Source: Xanthobacteraceae bacterium (lineage in GTDB: Bacteria > Pseudomonadota > Alphaproteobacteria > Rhizobiales > Xanthobacteraceae). From it: a DNA stretch of 45,506 bases. Where the stretch lies: assembly GCA_030041005.1 (NCBI GenBank), contig JASHOR010000129.1:1-45506 (forward strand), in the 5' to 3' direction. The notes beneath the pieces are model-generated. The model was not told the DNA's origin. It did not search any database and saw nothing but the letters and a program-made list of their open reading frames with translations. Below, piece by piece: positions 24,198 to 34,420 of this stretch. Each line of letters starts with the position of its first letter. Position 1 is the stretch's first letter. Both the position numbers and the translations under genes were made by a program.

Positions 24198-26756
24198 ATG
24201 AATATGTGGGTGTGGGTAAGACGGGGGCTCGTCGTGGCCGGCTTGCTCCTCGGAGTGGAGCTTGTTGGCTTTGCGCATGGCGTAGCGTTTGCTGCGCCGA
24301 AGGCAACGGCTGCGGCTGCGCAGATCGTCGTCGAAGGCAATCGGCGCATCGACGCCGATACCATCCGCCAGTATTTCAAGCCGAAGCCCGGCGAGCGTCT
24401 CACGGCCGACCAGATCAACGCCGGCATTAAGGCGCTCTATGAGTCCGGCTTGTTTCAGAACATCCATGTTTCCACGCAGGGCGGCCGGGTGATCGTGTCG
24501 GTGGTGGAGGCGGCGGTGATCGATCGCATCGCCTTCCAGGGCAATCACCGCATGAAGGACGAGCAACTCAAGCAGGAGATTCAATCGAAGGAGCGCGGTC
24601 CGCTCTCACGCCCGATGGTGCAGGCGGACACCGAGCGCATTATCGAAATGTATAACCGTAACGGTCGCTTCAGCACCACGGTCGTGCCGCAGATCATCGA
24701 CCTGCCCAACAACCGGGTCGACCTGATCTTTGTCATCAATGAGGGTGATAAGACCGGGGTCAAGGAGATCAACTTCGTCGGCAACCATGCCTATCCGAGC
24801 TGGCGCCTGAAGGACGTGATCAAGACCAGCGTATCGAATTTCCTCAGCTTTCTGCAGACGACCGATGTCTACGACCCCGATCGAATCGAGGGCGACCGCG
24901 ACCTTTTGCGACAGTTCTATTTGAAGCACGGCTATGCCGACGTGCAGGTCGTGTCGGCGACCGGCGTATACGACCCTGCCAGGAAGGGATTCGTCATTAC
25001 CTTCACCATCGAAGAAGGGCCGCAATACCGCTTTGGCAAAATCGACATTCAATCCAATGTCCGCGCCGTGGATGCCAACTCGCTTCGCTCGGAACTGCTC
25101 ACGCATCAGGGCGATATCTACAACGGCGACGCGGTGCAAAAGACGGTCGAAAATCTCACCACGGCAATGGCCCGGCGCGGTTATCCCTTCGGCACTGTGC
25201 GCCCGCGTGGAGATCGCAATCCGGTCGCCAGAACGATCGGCGTCACCTACGTGGTTGACGAGGGCACGCGCGCCTACATTGAGCGCATCAATATCCGCGG
25301 CAACACGCGAACCCGCGATTACGTGATCCGGCGCGAACTGGATATCAACGAAGGCGATCCCTACAACCGGGCCCTGCTCGACCGCGCCGAGCGGCGTATC
25401 AAGAATCTCAACTTCTTCAAGAGCGTCAAAATCACCACCGAACCGGGATCGGCGCCGGATCGGGTAATCGTCAACATTGACGTGGTGGAGCAGTCGACCG
25501 GCGACTTTTCCATCATGGGCGGATATTCGACGGCGGAAGGATGGATGGTTCAGGCGTCGGTTTCCGAACGCAATTTGCTGGGAACCGGCCGGTTCGCCAA
25601 GGTTTCGGCGACTTACGGCGAATACATTCGCTCCGCGGAACTCGACTACGTCGAACCCTATCTCCTCGGTGATAGGATCAGCGGAGGCGTCAGTCTGTTC
25701 GCCAAGCAGACGCTGGCCAACACCTATTTCTCCTACGGCACCGAGTCGTTCGGCGGCACGCTGAAGCTCGGCATCCCGCTGCGCGAGGATTTCGCCGTGC
25801 AGTTGCGATATTCGTTGTACACGCAGTCGATCCAGTTGCCGTGGTACCTCGATAGCTGCCAGAATCTCGATCCGAACTTCTCGACCACCTTTCCCACGCC
25901 GGCGGCGTTCGCCTATTCTGCCGCCGGGACCTACACCGGCACCGAGAACTGTGTTGAGAATTTCGGCCAAGCCTCGCTTCCTGTTCGCGTTGAACTTGGA
26001 CAGGGCACGATCCTGACCTCCAGCGCCGGGTACGGACTCATCTACAACACGCTCGACAACAACAAAAACCCCACCAGCGGCGTCGAACTCAATTTCGGCC
26101 AGGACTTTGCCGGCCTCGGCGGCGACGTCAGCTACATGCGCTCGACCGTCGACTTTCACAGCTACTACGAACCGATCTCCGATCTGGTCAGCGTGATCCA
26201 TCTGCAAGCCGGCAATATCCTCGGCCTGCAGAAATGTCCGACGTCGGGCACCTGTGTTTCGAACGACGGCTACGTGAGCATGCTCGACGATTTCAAGATG
26301 GGGCCCAATCTGGTGCGCGGATTTGCGCCCGCCGGTATCGGTCCCCGCGATGTTACGAATAATGCCTACGGCTACGGAACCGGCGACGAGGTTGGCGGCA
26401 CGTTGTACTGGGGCGCCAGCCTTGAGGTCGATTATCCGCTGTACTTTCTGCCCAAGGATTCCGGTTTTGTGGGCGGCATGTTCGTCGACGCCGGATCGGT
26501 GTGGGGCTACAAGGGCGAGACGTCGGATCCGGCTACCGGGGAAGTCAACGGCACTGTCAATGCGGCGGGCGGTGCCTTCAACTGCCAGTGCGCCATGCAG
26601 TACGAGGACTCGGCGGCGGTGCGCGCCTCGGCCGGCATCAGTTTGATCTGGAATTCACCGTTCGGTCCGCTGCGCTTCGATTTCGCCTATCCGTTCCTGC
26701 GCCAATGGTATGACCGTACCCAATATTTCGCCTTCGGCGGCGGAACGCATTTCTGA
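24198..26756 (+). CDS. bamA: Outer membrane protein assembly factor BamA
   Basis: BamA inserts beta-barrel proteins into the outer membrane. The 852-residue precursor has a signal peptide (hydrophobic stretch about residues 9-28), five POTRA repeats covering about 35-430, and a C-terminal 16-strand barrel. The VRGF motif of loop 6 lies at 706-709, and the last residue is Phe, the normal outer-membrane sorting signal. I chose ATG 24198 because it places the signal peptide at the start; the frame is open further upstream. Six Cys residues sit in predicted surface loops (554, 585, 680, 686, 796, 798). E. coli BamA also has a Cys pair in loop 6. lpxD starts 19 bases after the stop. Confidence 0.95.
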   Translation: MNMWVWVRRGLVVAGLLLGVELVGFAHGVAFAAPKATAAAAQIVVEGNRRIDADTIRQYFKPKPGERLTADQINAGIKALYESGLFQNIHVSTQGGRVIVSVVEAAVIDRIAFQGNHRMKDEQLKQEIQSKERGPLSRPMVQADTERIIEMYNRNGRFSTTVVPQIIDLPNNRVDLIFVINEGDKTGVKEINFVGNHAYPSWRLKDVIKTSVSNFLSFLQTTDVYDPDRIEGDRDLLRQFYLKHGYADVQVVSATGVYDPARKGFVITFTIEEGPQYRFGKIDIQSNVRAVDANSLRSELLTHQGDIYNGDAVQKTVENLTTAMARRGYPFGTVRPRGDRNPVARTIGVTYVVDEGTRAYIERINIRGNTRTRDYVIRRELDINEGDPYNRALLDRAERRIKNLNFFKSVKITTEPGSAPDRVIVNIDVVEQSTGDFSIMGGYSTAEGWMVQASVSERNLLGTGRFAKVSATYGEYIRSAELDYVEPYLLGDRISGGVSLFAKQTLANTYFSYGTESFGGTLKLGIPLREDFAVQLRYSLYTQSIQLPWYLDSCQNLDPNFSTTFPTPAAFAYSAAGTYTGTENCVENFGQASLPVRVELGQGTILTSSAGYGLIYNTLDNNKNPTSGVELNFGQDFAGLGGDVSYMRSTVDFHSYYEPISDLVSVIHLQAGNILGLQKCPTSGTCVSNDGYVSMLDDFKMGPNLVRGFAPAGIGPRDVTNNAYGYGTGDEVGGTLYWGASLEVDYPLYFLPKDSGFVGGMFVDAGSVWGYKGETSDPATGEVNGTVNAAGGAFNCQCAMQYEDSAAVRASAGISLIWNSPFGPLRFDFAYPFLRQWYDRTQYFAFGGGTHF

Positions 26757-26775
26757 TGCGCCCTGGGGATTCTCC

Positions 26776-27747
26776 ATGGGCTCGCTTGCGGAGGGACGGA
26801 TATCGGGGTTGCCGAGAGCCTTGCGTGGGCTGACTGTGGCCGAGATCGCCAAGCTGACCGGCGCCGAATTGGCTCCCGGCCAGCCGACCGATGGCAGCGT
26901 TCGCAACATTGCTTCGCTCGATGCCGCTGGCGGCACGGACATCGCCTTTCTCGACGACGAAAAGGATCTGGCGGACTTGGCGTCTACGCATGCCGCCGCC
27001 TGCCTCATGCCGCGGCGTTTCGCGACCTTTGCGCCTTCGGGTGTGCGTGCGCTCTTCACTGAGCAGCCCTACCGCGCCTTCGTGGCCGTTGCCCGCGCCT
27101 TGTTTCCTGAGGCATTACGCCTGTCTTCGCCGTTCGAAGCGGAGGCACGCGCGGCCGCGGCGCAGGTGCATCCCTTGGCGCGGCTCGAACCCGGCGTGAT
27201 CGTGGACCCTTTGGCGGTCATAGGGCCGCGGGCGCAGATTGGTGCCGGCACGCTCGTGGCGGCCTGCGCAACGATCGGTGCAGATGTCTGCGTCGGCCGG
27301 CAATGCGCCGTCGGCGCGGGTGCGACCATAACGCATGCCTTGATTGGCGATCGCGTGCTGATCCAGTCGGGCGCCCGTATCGGACAGGATGGATTTGCGC
27401 GCCTGGCGGCTGGCCAAAAATGCGAGAAAATGCCCTCGGCCAGGCGGGTGATTATTCAGAATGACGTGGAAATCGGCGCCAACGTGACGATCGACCGCGG
27501 TTCGCTGCGCGATACGATCGTCGGCGAGGGCACCAGGATCGACAATCTGGTCCAAATTGCCCATAGCGTCATGATCGGCCGGCACTGCCTGCTTGGCGCG
27601 CAGGCGGGGGTTGCCGCCAGTGTCACGATCGGGGATTTTGTCACAATAGGGGGGCAGGTCGGCATCGCCAGCGGCGTTACAATCAACGATGGCGCCACGC
27701 TTGCTAGTCGCGGTATTGTGCAGGCGGACGTGTCCGAACGGGCATGA
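26776..27747 (+). CDS. lpxD: UDP-3-O-acylglucosamine N-acyltransferase LpxD, short C-terminus
   Basis: LpxD adds the N-linked 3-hydroxyacyl chain to UDP-3-O-acylglucosamine in lipid A synthesis. The 323-residue protein has the N-terminal uridine-binding domain ([14 protein letters not shown] to about residue 120), then hexapeptide repeats of the left-handed beta helix. The catalytic His is present in [12 protein letters not shown]. The chain stops at [15 protein letters not shown], right where the last coil ends. Normal LpxD proteins have some 35-45 more residues there, starting with a PA-G-Y-G-G-P-A type turn and ending in helices that help hold acyl carrier protein. No remnant is visible in other frames. 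Start ATG 26776 has GGGGA upstream; an in-frame start at 26710 would overlap bamA. Confidence 0.9.
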   Translation: MGSLAEGRISGLPRALRGLTVAEIAKLTGAELAPGQPTDGSVRNIASLDAAGGTDIAFLDDEKDLADLASTHAAACLMPRRFATFAPSGVRALFTEQPYRAFVAVARALFPEALRLSSPFEAEARAAAAQVHPLARLEPGVIVDPLAVIGPRAQIGAGTLVAACATIGADVCVGRQCAVGAGATITHALIGDRVLIQSGARIGQDGFARLAAGQKCEKMPSARRVIIQNDVEIGANVTIDRGSLRDTIVGEGTRIDNLVQIAHSVMIGRHCLLGAQAGVAASVTIGDFVTIGGQVGIASGVTINDGATLASRGIVQADVSERA

Positions 27748-27785
27748 GCAGACCATTCGCCAACACAGCGGCGCAAGGATCGGGA

Positions 27786-28244
27786 ATGAACGCCGAGAGC
27801 CTCGAAGTGGTCGAGATTCGCGACATTTTGAAGTTGTTGCCGCATCGCTATCCGTTCGTCATGGTCGATCGCATCGTCGATATTCGTGGCGACGAATCCG
27901 GCGTTGGCATCAAGAACGTCACCATCAACGAACCGCATTTTCTCGGACATTTTCCGGAAAATCCCGTGATGCCCGGCGTTCTTGTCATTGAAGGCATGGC
28001 ACAGACGGCGGCCGTGCTGGTGCTTCGCATGCTGCAGTTGCGCGAGTCCCATTCGATGTTTCTCCTGACGATCGACAAGGCAAAATTCCGCAAGCCGGCC
28101 GCGCCAGGCGACAGGCTTGAATACCACGTGAGAAAGGCCGCCAACCGCCGCAGCATGTGGTGGTACCGCGCCGAGGCCAAGGTTGGCGACGCGTTGATTG
28201 CGGAGGCTGAGGTCGGTGCCATGATCGCCGAAGCCCGATCGTGA
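27786..28244 (+). CDS. fabZ: 3-hydroxyacyl-[ACP] dehydratase FabZ
   Basis: FabZ removes water from 3-hydroxyacyl-ACP in fatty acid elongation and so competes with LpxA and LpxD for the same hydroxyacyl-ACP pool. The 152-residue protein has the hot-dog fold motifs [13 protein letters not shown] with the catalytic His and [20 protein letters not shown] with the catalytic Glu. I prefer ATG 27786: AAGGA lies 6 bases before it and the protein then has the normal length. An ATG at 27744 overlapping the lpxD stop (ATGA) would add 14 unconserved residues and is the main alternative. The stop overlaps the lpxA start by 4 bases. Confidence 0.93.
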   Translation: MNAESLEVVEIRDILKLLPHRYPFVMVDRIVDIRGDESGVGIKNVTINEPHFLGHFPENPVMPGVLVIEGMAQTAAVLVLRMLQLRESHSMFLLTIDKAKFRKPAAPGDRLEYHVRKAANRRSMWWYRAEAKVGDALIAEAEVGAMIAEARS

Positions 28245-29059
28245 TCGATACGACGGCGCGCGTTGCCGGCGGCGCGCGCATAGGCAAGGGCGTCGACATC
28301 GGGCCCTATTGCGTGGTCGGACCTGACGTCGAGCTTGGCGACGGCGTTCGCTTGATTGCGCACGTCCATGTCTCCGGCGTCACGGTGATCGGCTCTGGCA
28401 CGGTCGTGTATCCGTTTGCTTCGCTTGGGACGCCGCCGCAATCGGTCCATTATCACGGCGGGGCGACGCGATTGGTGATCGGAGCCTGCTGCGAATTGCG
28501 CGAGGGCGTGACCATGAACACGGGCACCGAGGACGGCGGCGGGTTGACCAGAATCGGGGAGCGTTGCCTGTTCATGGCCGGCTCGCACGTGGCCCACGAT
28601 TGCCAGGTCGGCAACGGCGTGACCTTTGCCAATAATGCGGTGATCGGTGGCCATGTCACGGTCGGCGATCACACCTTCCTCGGCGGTCACGCGGCAGTGC
28701 ATCAATTTGCGCAGGTCGGCGAGGGCGCCATGGTGGCCGGGCTTTCGGGAGTTACACGAAACCTCATTCCGTTTGGCTATGCCCGTGGCCAGATCGCCGC
28801 TCTTGCCGGCCTCAATGTTGTCGGCCTGCGGCGGCGCGGGGCCACGAGGGCCGATCTGCAGCGGCTGCGCCGTGCCTTCCGCGCTTTGTTCTTCGGCGAG
28901 GGCGTCTTTGCCCGCCGCTTTGCCGGGCTTGCCGACGAATTCGCAGACGACCCGCTGGTAGGCAAGATTTCGGCCTTCATCCAAGCCGGCGGAAAGTTGC
29001 CGTTGATGCAGCCCGTTCGAGAGCGGGACGGTGATGACCGAAGCGACGACGCAGCCTGA
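28241..29059 (+). CDS. lpxA: UDP-N-acetylglucosamine acyltransferase LpxA
   Basis: LpxA catalyses the first step of lipid A synthesis, moving a 3-hydroxyacyl chain from ACP to UDP-GlcNAc. The 272-residue protein starts at GTG 28241 in a GTGA overlap with fabZ. Hexapeptide repeats run from about residue 2 to 190, with the catalytic His in [13 protein letters not shown] and the NNAVIGGHV and [10 protein letters not shown] coils. A helical C-terminal domain follows ([16 protein letters not shown]). The residue pattern at the chain-length ruler is MVAGLSG where E. coli has MVGGCSG, so acyl length may differ from C14; this is inference. The end overlaps the lpxI start by 26 bases. Confidence 0.95.
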   Translation: MIDTTARVAGGARIGKGVDIGPYCVVGPDVELGDGVRLIAHVHVSGVTVIGSGTVVYPFASLGTPPQSVHYHGGATRLVIGACCELREGVTMNTGTEDGGGLTRIGERCLFMAGSHVAHDCQVGNGVTFANNAVIGGHVTVGDHTFLGGHAAVHQFAQVGEGAMVAGLSGVTRNLIPFGYARGQIAALAGLNVVGLRRRGATRADLQRLRRAFRALFFGEGVFARRFAGLADEFADDPLVGKISAFIQAGGKLPLMQPVRERDGDDRSDDAA

Positions 29060-29951
29060 TCGCGACGACGTTGCGGGTGTGGGGCCGCAATCGGCAATGC
29101 CCGTCGGCGATTCGGTCGGCATCATTTGTGGTGGCGGAAGTTTTCCCGCGGCTGTGGCCAGCGCGGTCGTCCGCTCCGGCCGCCGGCCGGTCATGTTCGG
29201 CATCAGGGGCTGGGCCGACACCGCAATCGTCGAGCACTATGCGCACCACTGGATTGCGCTTGGTCAGCTTGGCCGTTTTGTTCGCCTTGCCGCCGCGGAA
29301 CACTGCCAGGATGTACTGCTCATCGGCACGCTGCTGCGGCCGCCGCTCAGGCATATCCGGCTCGACTGGCAGACCTTGCGTGCGATGCCGCGCATCGTAC
29401 GTCATTTCCGCGGCGGTGATGACCGGCTCCTTTCCGGCGTTGTCGAGCTGCTTGAAGAGCATGGGCTGAGGGTCATCGGCGTCAAGGATGTGGCGCCGCA
29501 GATCACGATGCCGTCCGGTGTGCTTGGCCGTCATCAACCGTCTGCTCGCGACCGCGCTGATATTGCGCTTGCGTTCGAACTGATTGCCACGCTCGGACCG
29601 TTCGACGTGGGACAGGCCGCGATCATCGCCGATAATCACGTGCTCGCGATCGAAGCGGCGGAGGGCACCGACAATCTGCTTGCCCGTATTGCCGCGTTGC
29701 GTGAGCAATCGCGTGTGACCACGCCGCGCGGGGTCGGGGTGCTGGTGAAGGCGCCGAAGCCGGCTCAGGATCGGCGTTTCGATCTGCCGGCGATCGGGCC
29801 GCAAACCGTTGCTGGTGTGGCGCGCGCCGGACTTGCCGGAATCGCGGTCGCGGCCGGCGAGACGATCGTTGCCGATGCTGCCGCTGCGATTGAAGCCGCC
29901 GACCGCGCCAGGATTTTTCTTGTGGGAGTAGGGCAGGAACGTCGGCGATGA
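29034..29951 (+). CDS. lpxI: UDP-2,3-diacylglucosamine diphosphatase LpxI
   Basis: LpxI cleaves UDP-2,3-diacylglucosamine to lipid X and UMP. It replaces the unrelated LpxH in Alphaproteobacteria and attacks the alpha phosphate. The 305-residue protein (DUF1009 family) has VGIICGGGSFP at the start of its N-terminal domain, the PPLRHIRLDWQT segment, and the C-terminal signature IIADNHVLAIEAAEGTDNLL, where the metal-binding Asp lies. ATG 29034 follows directly on an in-frame GTG at 29031; the gene overlaps lpxA by 26 bases. It ends in a 4-base ATGA overlap with lpxB, whose substrate it makes. Confidence 0.93.
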   Translation: MTEATTQPDRDDVAGVGPQSAMPVGDSVGIICGGGSFPAAVASAVVRSGRRPVMFGIRGWADTAIVEHYAHHWIALGQLGRFVRLAAAEHCQDVLLIGTLLRPPLRHIRLDWQTLRAMPRIVRHFRGGDDRLLSGVVELLEEHGLRVIGVKDVAPQITMPSGVLGRHQPSARDRADIALAFELIATLGPFDVGQAAIIADNHVLAIEAAEGTDNLLARIAALREQSRVTTPRGVGVLVKAPKPAQDRRFDLPAIGPQTVAGVARAGLAGIAVAAGETIVADAAAAIEAADRARIFLVGVGQERRR

Positions 29952-31189
29952 AAGCCTCGGCGCACGCTCGACCGCTGACGCTTTATCTTGTTGCCGCGGA
30001 AGAGTCGGGCGACGCGCTCGGCGGCGCCTTGGCGCAGGCATTACGCGAACGCGCGCATGGCGGATTGAAGCTCGCGGGAGTCGGCGGCCGGGAGATGACG
30101 GCCGCCGGAATCGCCAGCCCGTTTTCCATCGACGATCTGTCGATCATCGGGCTTACCGAAATTCCGCGCCGTCTGCCGACCATCCTGCAACGGATCAGGC
30201 AAACCGCCGATGCCGTCATCGCAGCCAGGCCCGATGCACTCGTCATCATCGATAGCCCCGATTTCACGCATCGGGTCGCGCGCCGAGTGCGCCGGCGGGC
30301 ACCGTCTGTCCCGATCATCGATTATGTGTCGCCCTCGGTGTGGGCATGGCGGCCGTGGCGGGCGCGCAGCATGCGGTCCTATATCGATTGCATCCTCGGC
30401 ATCCTGCCATTCGAGCCGGCCGTGCACCTGCGGCTTGGCGGCCCGTCATGCCTCTATGTCGGCCACCCGCTCATCGACCGCATCGCCGAATTGCGTCCCA
30501 ACGACGGGGAGATGCAGCGCCGGCGCACCGATCCGCCGCTCGTCCTGGTGCTGCCTGGCAGTCGCTCAAGCGAAGTCCGCAAGCTGTTGGGCATCTTTGG
30601 CGCGGCAATGGCGAACGTTGCCGGCCACGTCGGAGAGATGGAGCTTGTGCTGCCGACGCCGCCGCATCTGTTCGCGAGCGTGAGCAACGCGGTTGCCTCG
30701 TGGCCAGTTCGGCCGCGGGTCGTGGTCGAGGCGGCGGAAAAATGGGCGGCGTTCCGCTCGGCGCGGGCGGCGCTTGCGGCGTCCGGCACGGTGACGCTCG
30801 AACTGGCGCTTGCCGGCGTGCCGACAGTGGCCGCATACCGCATATCGCTGATCGAAGAGGTTGTTCTACGAACGTTGCGCACGCCGGAGCTTTCCACGAT
30901 CATCTTGGCCAACCTGGTCATCGGGGCAAACGTGGTTCCGGAATACGTGCAGCGCGATTGCGCGGCGGAAAAGTTGGCCGATGCCCTGGTCCCGCTGCTC
31001 AGCGATACGCCGCAACGACGGCGCCAGGTCGCGGCGTTTGAACGGCTTGACGCGGTCATGGGAATAGGCTCCGCCAGTCCGAGCAGCCAGGCTGCCGGCA
31101 TCGTCCTCGACATCGCGCGGCTTGGCCGGCGCGATCCGGCGACAATCAATACGCTCAATGCTGACGCCGTTGACGGCAGCGCGCCCTGA
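29948..31189 (+). CDS. lpxB: Lipid-A-disaccharide synthase
   Basis: LpxB (glycosyltransferase family 19) joins lipid X to UDP-diacylglucosamine to form the lipid A disaccharide at the inner membrane surface. The 413-residue protein has the N-terminal VAAEESGDALGG motif, the GLTEIPRRLP membrane-contact helix, DYVSPSVWAWRPWRA, VGHPLIDRI, and the donor-binding VLVLPGSRSSEVRKLL and ASGTVTLELAL segments. The start overlaps the lpxI stop (ATGA). It closes the lipid A gene cluster; the convergent gltA ends 66 bases further on. No strong terminator is visible between them. Confidence 0.95.
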   Translation: MKASAHARPLTLYLVAAEESGDALGGALAQALRERAHGGLKLAGVGGREMTAAGIASPFSIDDLSIIGLTEIPRRLPTILQRIRQTADAVIAARPDALVIIDSPDFTHRVARRVRRRAPSVPIIDYVSPSVWAWRPWRARSMRSYIDCILGILPFEPAVHLRLGGPSCLYVGHPLIDRIAELRPNDGEMQRRRTDPPLVLVLPGSRSSEVRKLLGIFGAAMANVAGHVGEMELVLPTPPHLFASVSNAVASWPVRPRVVVEAAEKWAAFRSARAALAASGTVTLELALAGVPTVAAYRISLIEEVVLRTLRTPELSTIILANLVIGANVVPEYVQRDCAAEKLADALVPLLSDTPQRRRQVAAFERLDAVMGIGSASPSSQAAGIVLDIARLGRRDPATINTLNADAVDGSAP

Positions 31190-31254
31190 CGAAGAACAAA
31201 GCGGAAGTGACTCTCGCGCTCGGCCGCTGCTGGCCCCGGCGCGCGGTCGAAGCT

Positions 31255-32562
31255 CTACCGCCGTCGCGACAACGGCTGGTAATCCCGCCGCGGCGAGCCG
31301 GTGTAAAGCTGGCGCGGCCGGCCGAGTTTCTGGTGCGGGTCTTCGATCATCTCCTTCCACTGCGCGATCCAGCCGACGGTGCGGGCAAGCGCGAACAGCA
31401 CCGTGAACATCGTCGTCGGGAACCCCATGGCGCGCAGTGTAATGCCCGAATAGAAATCGACGTTCGGGTAAAGCTTCTTGCTGATGAAATAATCGTCGTG
31501 CAATGCGATGCGTTCGAGCTCCATCGCCACGTCAAGGAGCGGATCGTTGCGACCAAGCTCGCGCAAAACCTCGTGGCAGGTTCTCTGCATGATCTTCGCG
31601 CGCGGATCATAGTTCTTGTATACCCGGTGACCGAACCCCATGAGCCGGAACGAGTCGTCGGGGTCCTTGGCGCGCTTGACGTATTCGGGAATGCGATCGA
31701 CGGCGCCGATCTCGCCGAGCATCTTCAAGGCGGCTTCGTTGGCCCCGCCGTGCGCCGGTCCCCACAGGCAAGCGATCCCGGCGGCGATGCAGGCGAACGG
31801 ATTGGCGCCGGTTGAACCGGCCAGCCGCACGGTCGAGGTCGAGGCGTTCTGCTCGTGATCGGCGTGCAGAATGAAGATGCGGTCCATGGCGCGCGCCAGA
31901 ACCGGGTTTGGCATGTACTCCTGGCACGGCACCGCGAAGCACATGCGCAGGAAATTCGAAGCGTAGTCGAGCTTGTTGTCCGGATACATGAAGGGCTGGC
32001 CGATGGAATATTTGTAGGCCATCGCGGCCAGCGTCGGCATTTTCGCGATCATGCGAATCGAAGCGATCATCCGCTGGGTCGGATCGGTGATATCGATGGA
32101 GTCGTGATAGAACGCGGACAGCGCGCCGACACAACCCACCATGACCGCCATCGGATGGGCGTCGCGCCGGAATCCGTAGAAGAAGCGGTTCATCTGCTCG
32201 TGGATCATCGTGTGATGAACCACGCGATCGTCGAAATCGGCCTTCTGCGCCGCAGTCGGCAGTTCGCCGTAGAGCAGCAGATAGCAGGTCTCGAGAAAAT
32301 CACCGTGCTCGGCAATGTCCTCGATCGGATAACCGCGATAGAGCAGCACGCCTTCGTCGCCGTCGATGAAGGTGATCTTCGACTCGCACGATCCGGTCGA
32401 TGTAAAGCCTGGATCGTAGGTAAAGATGCCCGTCTCGGCATAGAGCTTGCTGACGTCGATCACCTCCGGACCGAGAGTGCCGTCATAGATCGGAAACGAG
32501 TAGTTCTTGTCGCCGAGCGTCAGCTTGCCTGTTTTGATGTTGGCGCCGCTTTTCGCGTCCAT
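31255..32562 (-). CDS. gltA: Citrate synthase (type II)
   Basis: Citrate synthase condenses oxaloacetate and acetyl-CoA at the entry to the TCA cycle. The 435 residues match the hexameric, NADH-sensitive proteobacterial type: N-terminal beta domain ([20 protein letters not shown]), [17 protein letters not shown], then the active-site His motifs [10 protein letters not shown] and [15 protein letters not shown] and the Asp region VDFYSGI. GAGGA lies before ATG 32562. A small hairpin followed by TTTT occurs 36 bases upstream in the leader (listed separately). The gene is convergent with lpxB, and gltX lies upstream on the same strand. Confidence 0.96.
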   Translation of the reverse strand: MDAKSGANIKTGKLTLGDKNYSFPIYDGTLGPEVIDVSKLYAETGIFTYDPGFTSTGSCESKITFIDGDEGVLLYRGYPIEDIAEHGDFLETCYLLLYGELPTAAQKADFDDRVVHHTMIHEQMNRFFYGFRRDAHPMAVMVGCVGALSAFYHDSIDITDPTQRMIASIRMIAKMPTLAAMAYKYSIGQPFMYPDNKLDYASNFLRMCFAVPCQEYMPNPVLARAMDRIFILHADHEQNASTSTVRLAGSTGANPFACIAAGIACLWGPAHGGANEAALKMLGEIGAVDRIPEYVKRAKDPDDSFRLMGFGHRVYKNYDPRAKIMQRTCHEVLRELGRNDPLLDVAMELERIALHDDYFISKKLYPNVDFYSGITLRAMGFPTTMFTVLFALARTVGWIAQWKEMIEDPHQKLGRPRQLYTGSPRRDYQPLSRRR

Positions 32563-32597
32563 GATTTTGATCCTCGATGCGGGGCAGCCGGAGTTCT

Positions 32598-32619
32598 AAA
32601 AGGCGCACCGGCGCGGTGC
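32598..32619 (-). promoter_or_regulatory. Hairpin with U-tract in the gltA leader
   Basis: Read on the minus strand, GCACCG and CGGTGC pair around CGC (32605-32619), then GCC and TTTT (32601-32598) follow. This is terminator-like and lies 36 bases before the gltA start. It could be an attenuator in the gltA 5' leader or the weak end of gltX transcription. The stem is only 6 base pairs, so certainty is low. Confidence 0.35.
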
Positions 32620-32789
32620 CTAACGCGATTGAACGACACCCTTTTGGCCCGGGTCCCTTGGCCTAGCCCAAGCCGGTATGCACTGCAAGATATAGACCCA
32701 TGACCGGCTGTCCGCGAGGACGTCGGGGGCGAAAAGGCCCGGTTTGAATCCCAAATCGACCGGACCGGTGGCCAAACGCCGCAGCAGCG

Positions 32790-34238
32790 TCACGGCGCCC
32801 GTAGCGAAACGTCGGCGTCCGTCAATTGATCCAAGACCCGCCCGAGACTTTCCTCTTTGCCAAGCACCGCAAGGACCTCGAATATTCCGGGTGAGGTGAT
32901 GCGGCCGGTGAGTGCTGCGCGCAGCGGCTGGGCAACGGCGCCGAGCTTCAGCCCACGGCGTTCAGCCAATCGGCGCACCGCCTGCTCGATGCCCTCGCTT
33001 GTCCAAGGTTCGACGGCGATGAGTTCTTGCGCCGTCTCGCCGAGCAGCGCCTTTGCCTCCAAAGTCAGCAGCGCTTTGGCCCGGTCGTCCAGCGGGATGG
33101 GCCGATCGGCGAAAAGAAAATGCGCGCCGTCAATGATATCGATCAGGGTCTTGGCGCGTTCCTTGAGGCTCGGCATGGCCGTAAGAAATTGTTGGCGCAG
33201 GCGCGGCGTCAATTTTGCGGCAAGGTTCGCTCCGTTGGCGAGGTGCAGCAGCAGGCGATCGATTGCGGTGACAAGTTCCGCGTCGGCGCTCTGGCGAATG
33301 TAGTGGCCGTTGAGATTTTCCAGCTTGGCGAAGTCGAAGCGAGCGGGGGAGCGGCCGATCTGCGGCAGGTCGAAAGCCTCGATCATTTCCTCGGTGGAGA
33401 AAATCTCCTGGTCGCCGTGACTCCAGCCCAGCCGCACCAGATAATTTCGCAGTGCGGGCGGCAGGTAGCCCATGGCGCGATAGGCGTCGACACCGAGCGC
33501 GCCATGGCGTTTGGAAAGCTTTGAACCGTCTGGCCCGTGAATGAGCGGAATGTGCGCCATCGTCGGAACATGCCAGCCGAGTGAATCGTAGATCTGCTTC
33601 TGCCGCGCGGCATTGGTCAAATGGTCATCGCCGCGGATGATATGGGTCACCCCCATGTCATGGTCGTCAACGACAACCGCGAGCATGTAGGTCGGCGTGC
33701 CGTCGGAACGCAGCAACACGAGATCGTCGAGATTCTCGTTCTGCCAGGCCACGCGGCCTTGGACCTGGTCGTCGATCACGGTTTCGCCGGTCAGCGGCGC
33801 CTTGAGGCGGATGGCAGGCTTGACGCTTGGTGGCGCTTCGCGCGGATCGCGATCGCGCCAGCGGCCGTCGTAGAGCTTCGAGCGCCCTTCGCGGCGTGCC
33901 GCCTCGCGCATTTGTGTAAGTTCCTCGGCGCTGGCGTAGCACCGATAGGCATGGCCGCTCGCCAGCATCTGCTCGGCCACTTCGCGGTGGCGGGCCGAGC
34001 GGGCGAATTGAAAGATGACTTCGCCATCCCAGGCGATGCCGAGCCAGGAAAGGCCGTCGAGGATGGCGTCGACCGCGGCCTGCGTGGACCGCTCGCGATC
34101 GGTGTCCTCGATACGGAGCAGCATCTTGCCGCCGCGCCCGCGCGCGTAAAGCCAATTGAACAGGGCGGTGCGTGCGCCGCCGATGTGCAGGAAGCCGGTG
34201 GGCGAGGGGGCAAAGCGGGTGACGACGGGGTCGGGCAT
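32790..34238 (-). CDS. gltX: Glutamyl-tRNA synthetase
   Basis: GluRS charges tRNA-Glu. The 482-residue class I enzyme begins [21 protein letters not shown] with the HIGH-type motif, then [22 protein letters not shown] and the KMSKS-type SKLSKRHG motif; the C-terminal half is helical, as in bacterial GluRS. ATG 34238 gives the standard N-terminus; the frame extends 16 codons upstream without conservation. Because a separate GlnRS gene is divergently placed 182 bases away, this enzyme may be of the discriminating type, but the sequence alone does not show whether it also charges tRNA-Gln. It lies upstream of gltA on the same strand. Confidence 0.95.
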   Translation of the reverse strand: MPDPVVTRFAPSPTGFLHIGGARTALFNWLYARGRGGKMLLRIEDTDRERSTQAAVDAILDGLSWLGIAWDGEVIFQFARSARHREVAEQMLASGHAYRCYASAEELTQMREAARREGRSKLYDGRWRDRDPREAPPSVKPAIRLKAPLTGETVIDDQVQGRVAWQNENLDDLVLLRSDGTPTYMLAVVVDDHDMGVTHIIRGDDHLTNAARQKQIYDSLGWHVPTMAHIPLIHGPDGSKLSKRHGALGVDAYRAMGYLPPALRNYLVRLGWSHGDQEIFSTEEMIEAFDLPQIGRSPARFDFAKLENLNGHYIRQSADAELVTAIDRLLLHLANGANLAAKLTPRLRQQFLTAMPSLKERAKTLIDIIDGAHFLFADRPIPLDDRAKALLTLEAKALLGETAQELIAVEPWTSEGIEQAVRRLAERRGLKLGAVAQPLRAALTGRITSPGIFEVLAVLGKEESLGRVLDQLTDADVSLRAP

Positions 34239-34420
34239 GCTGTCGCGGTGATTTGTACGGACCTGTTCCGCGCGCTGCCATAGCACAATGCGAAATATGT
34301 GCTAGGGAGCGGCATATGGAGAGCCGCTTGGCGTAGCGGCGCGATTTTGGCAGATAGCCGCCTCATGCGCATCGATCGAATCGGCCCTTGGACCGAAGAT
34401 TAATTGGATCGAAGATTAAG

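Noticed and set aside
27700-27790. Frameshift as the cause of the short LpxD
   Set aside because: Neither alternative frame encodes the usual glycine/proline turn or a helical tail; the sequence runs directly into the fabZ leader.
32735-32760. tRNA T-arm-like string around GGTTTGAATCCC
   Set aside because: The flanking bases form no T-stem, anticodon arm or acceptor stem.
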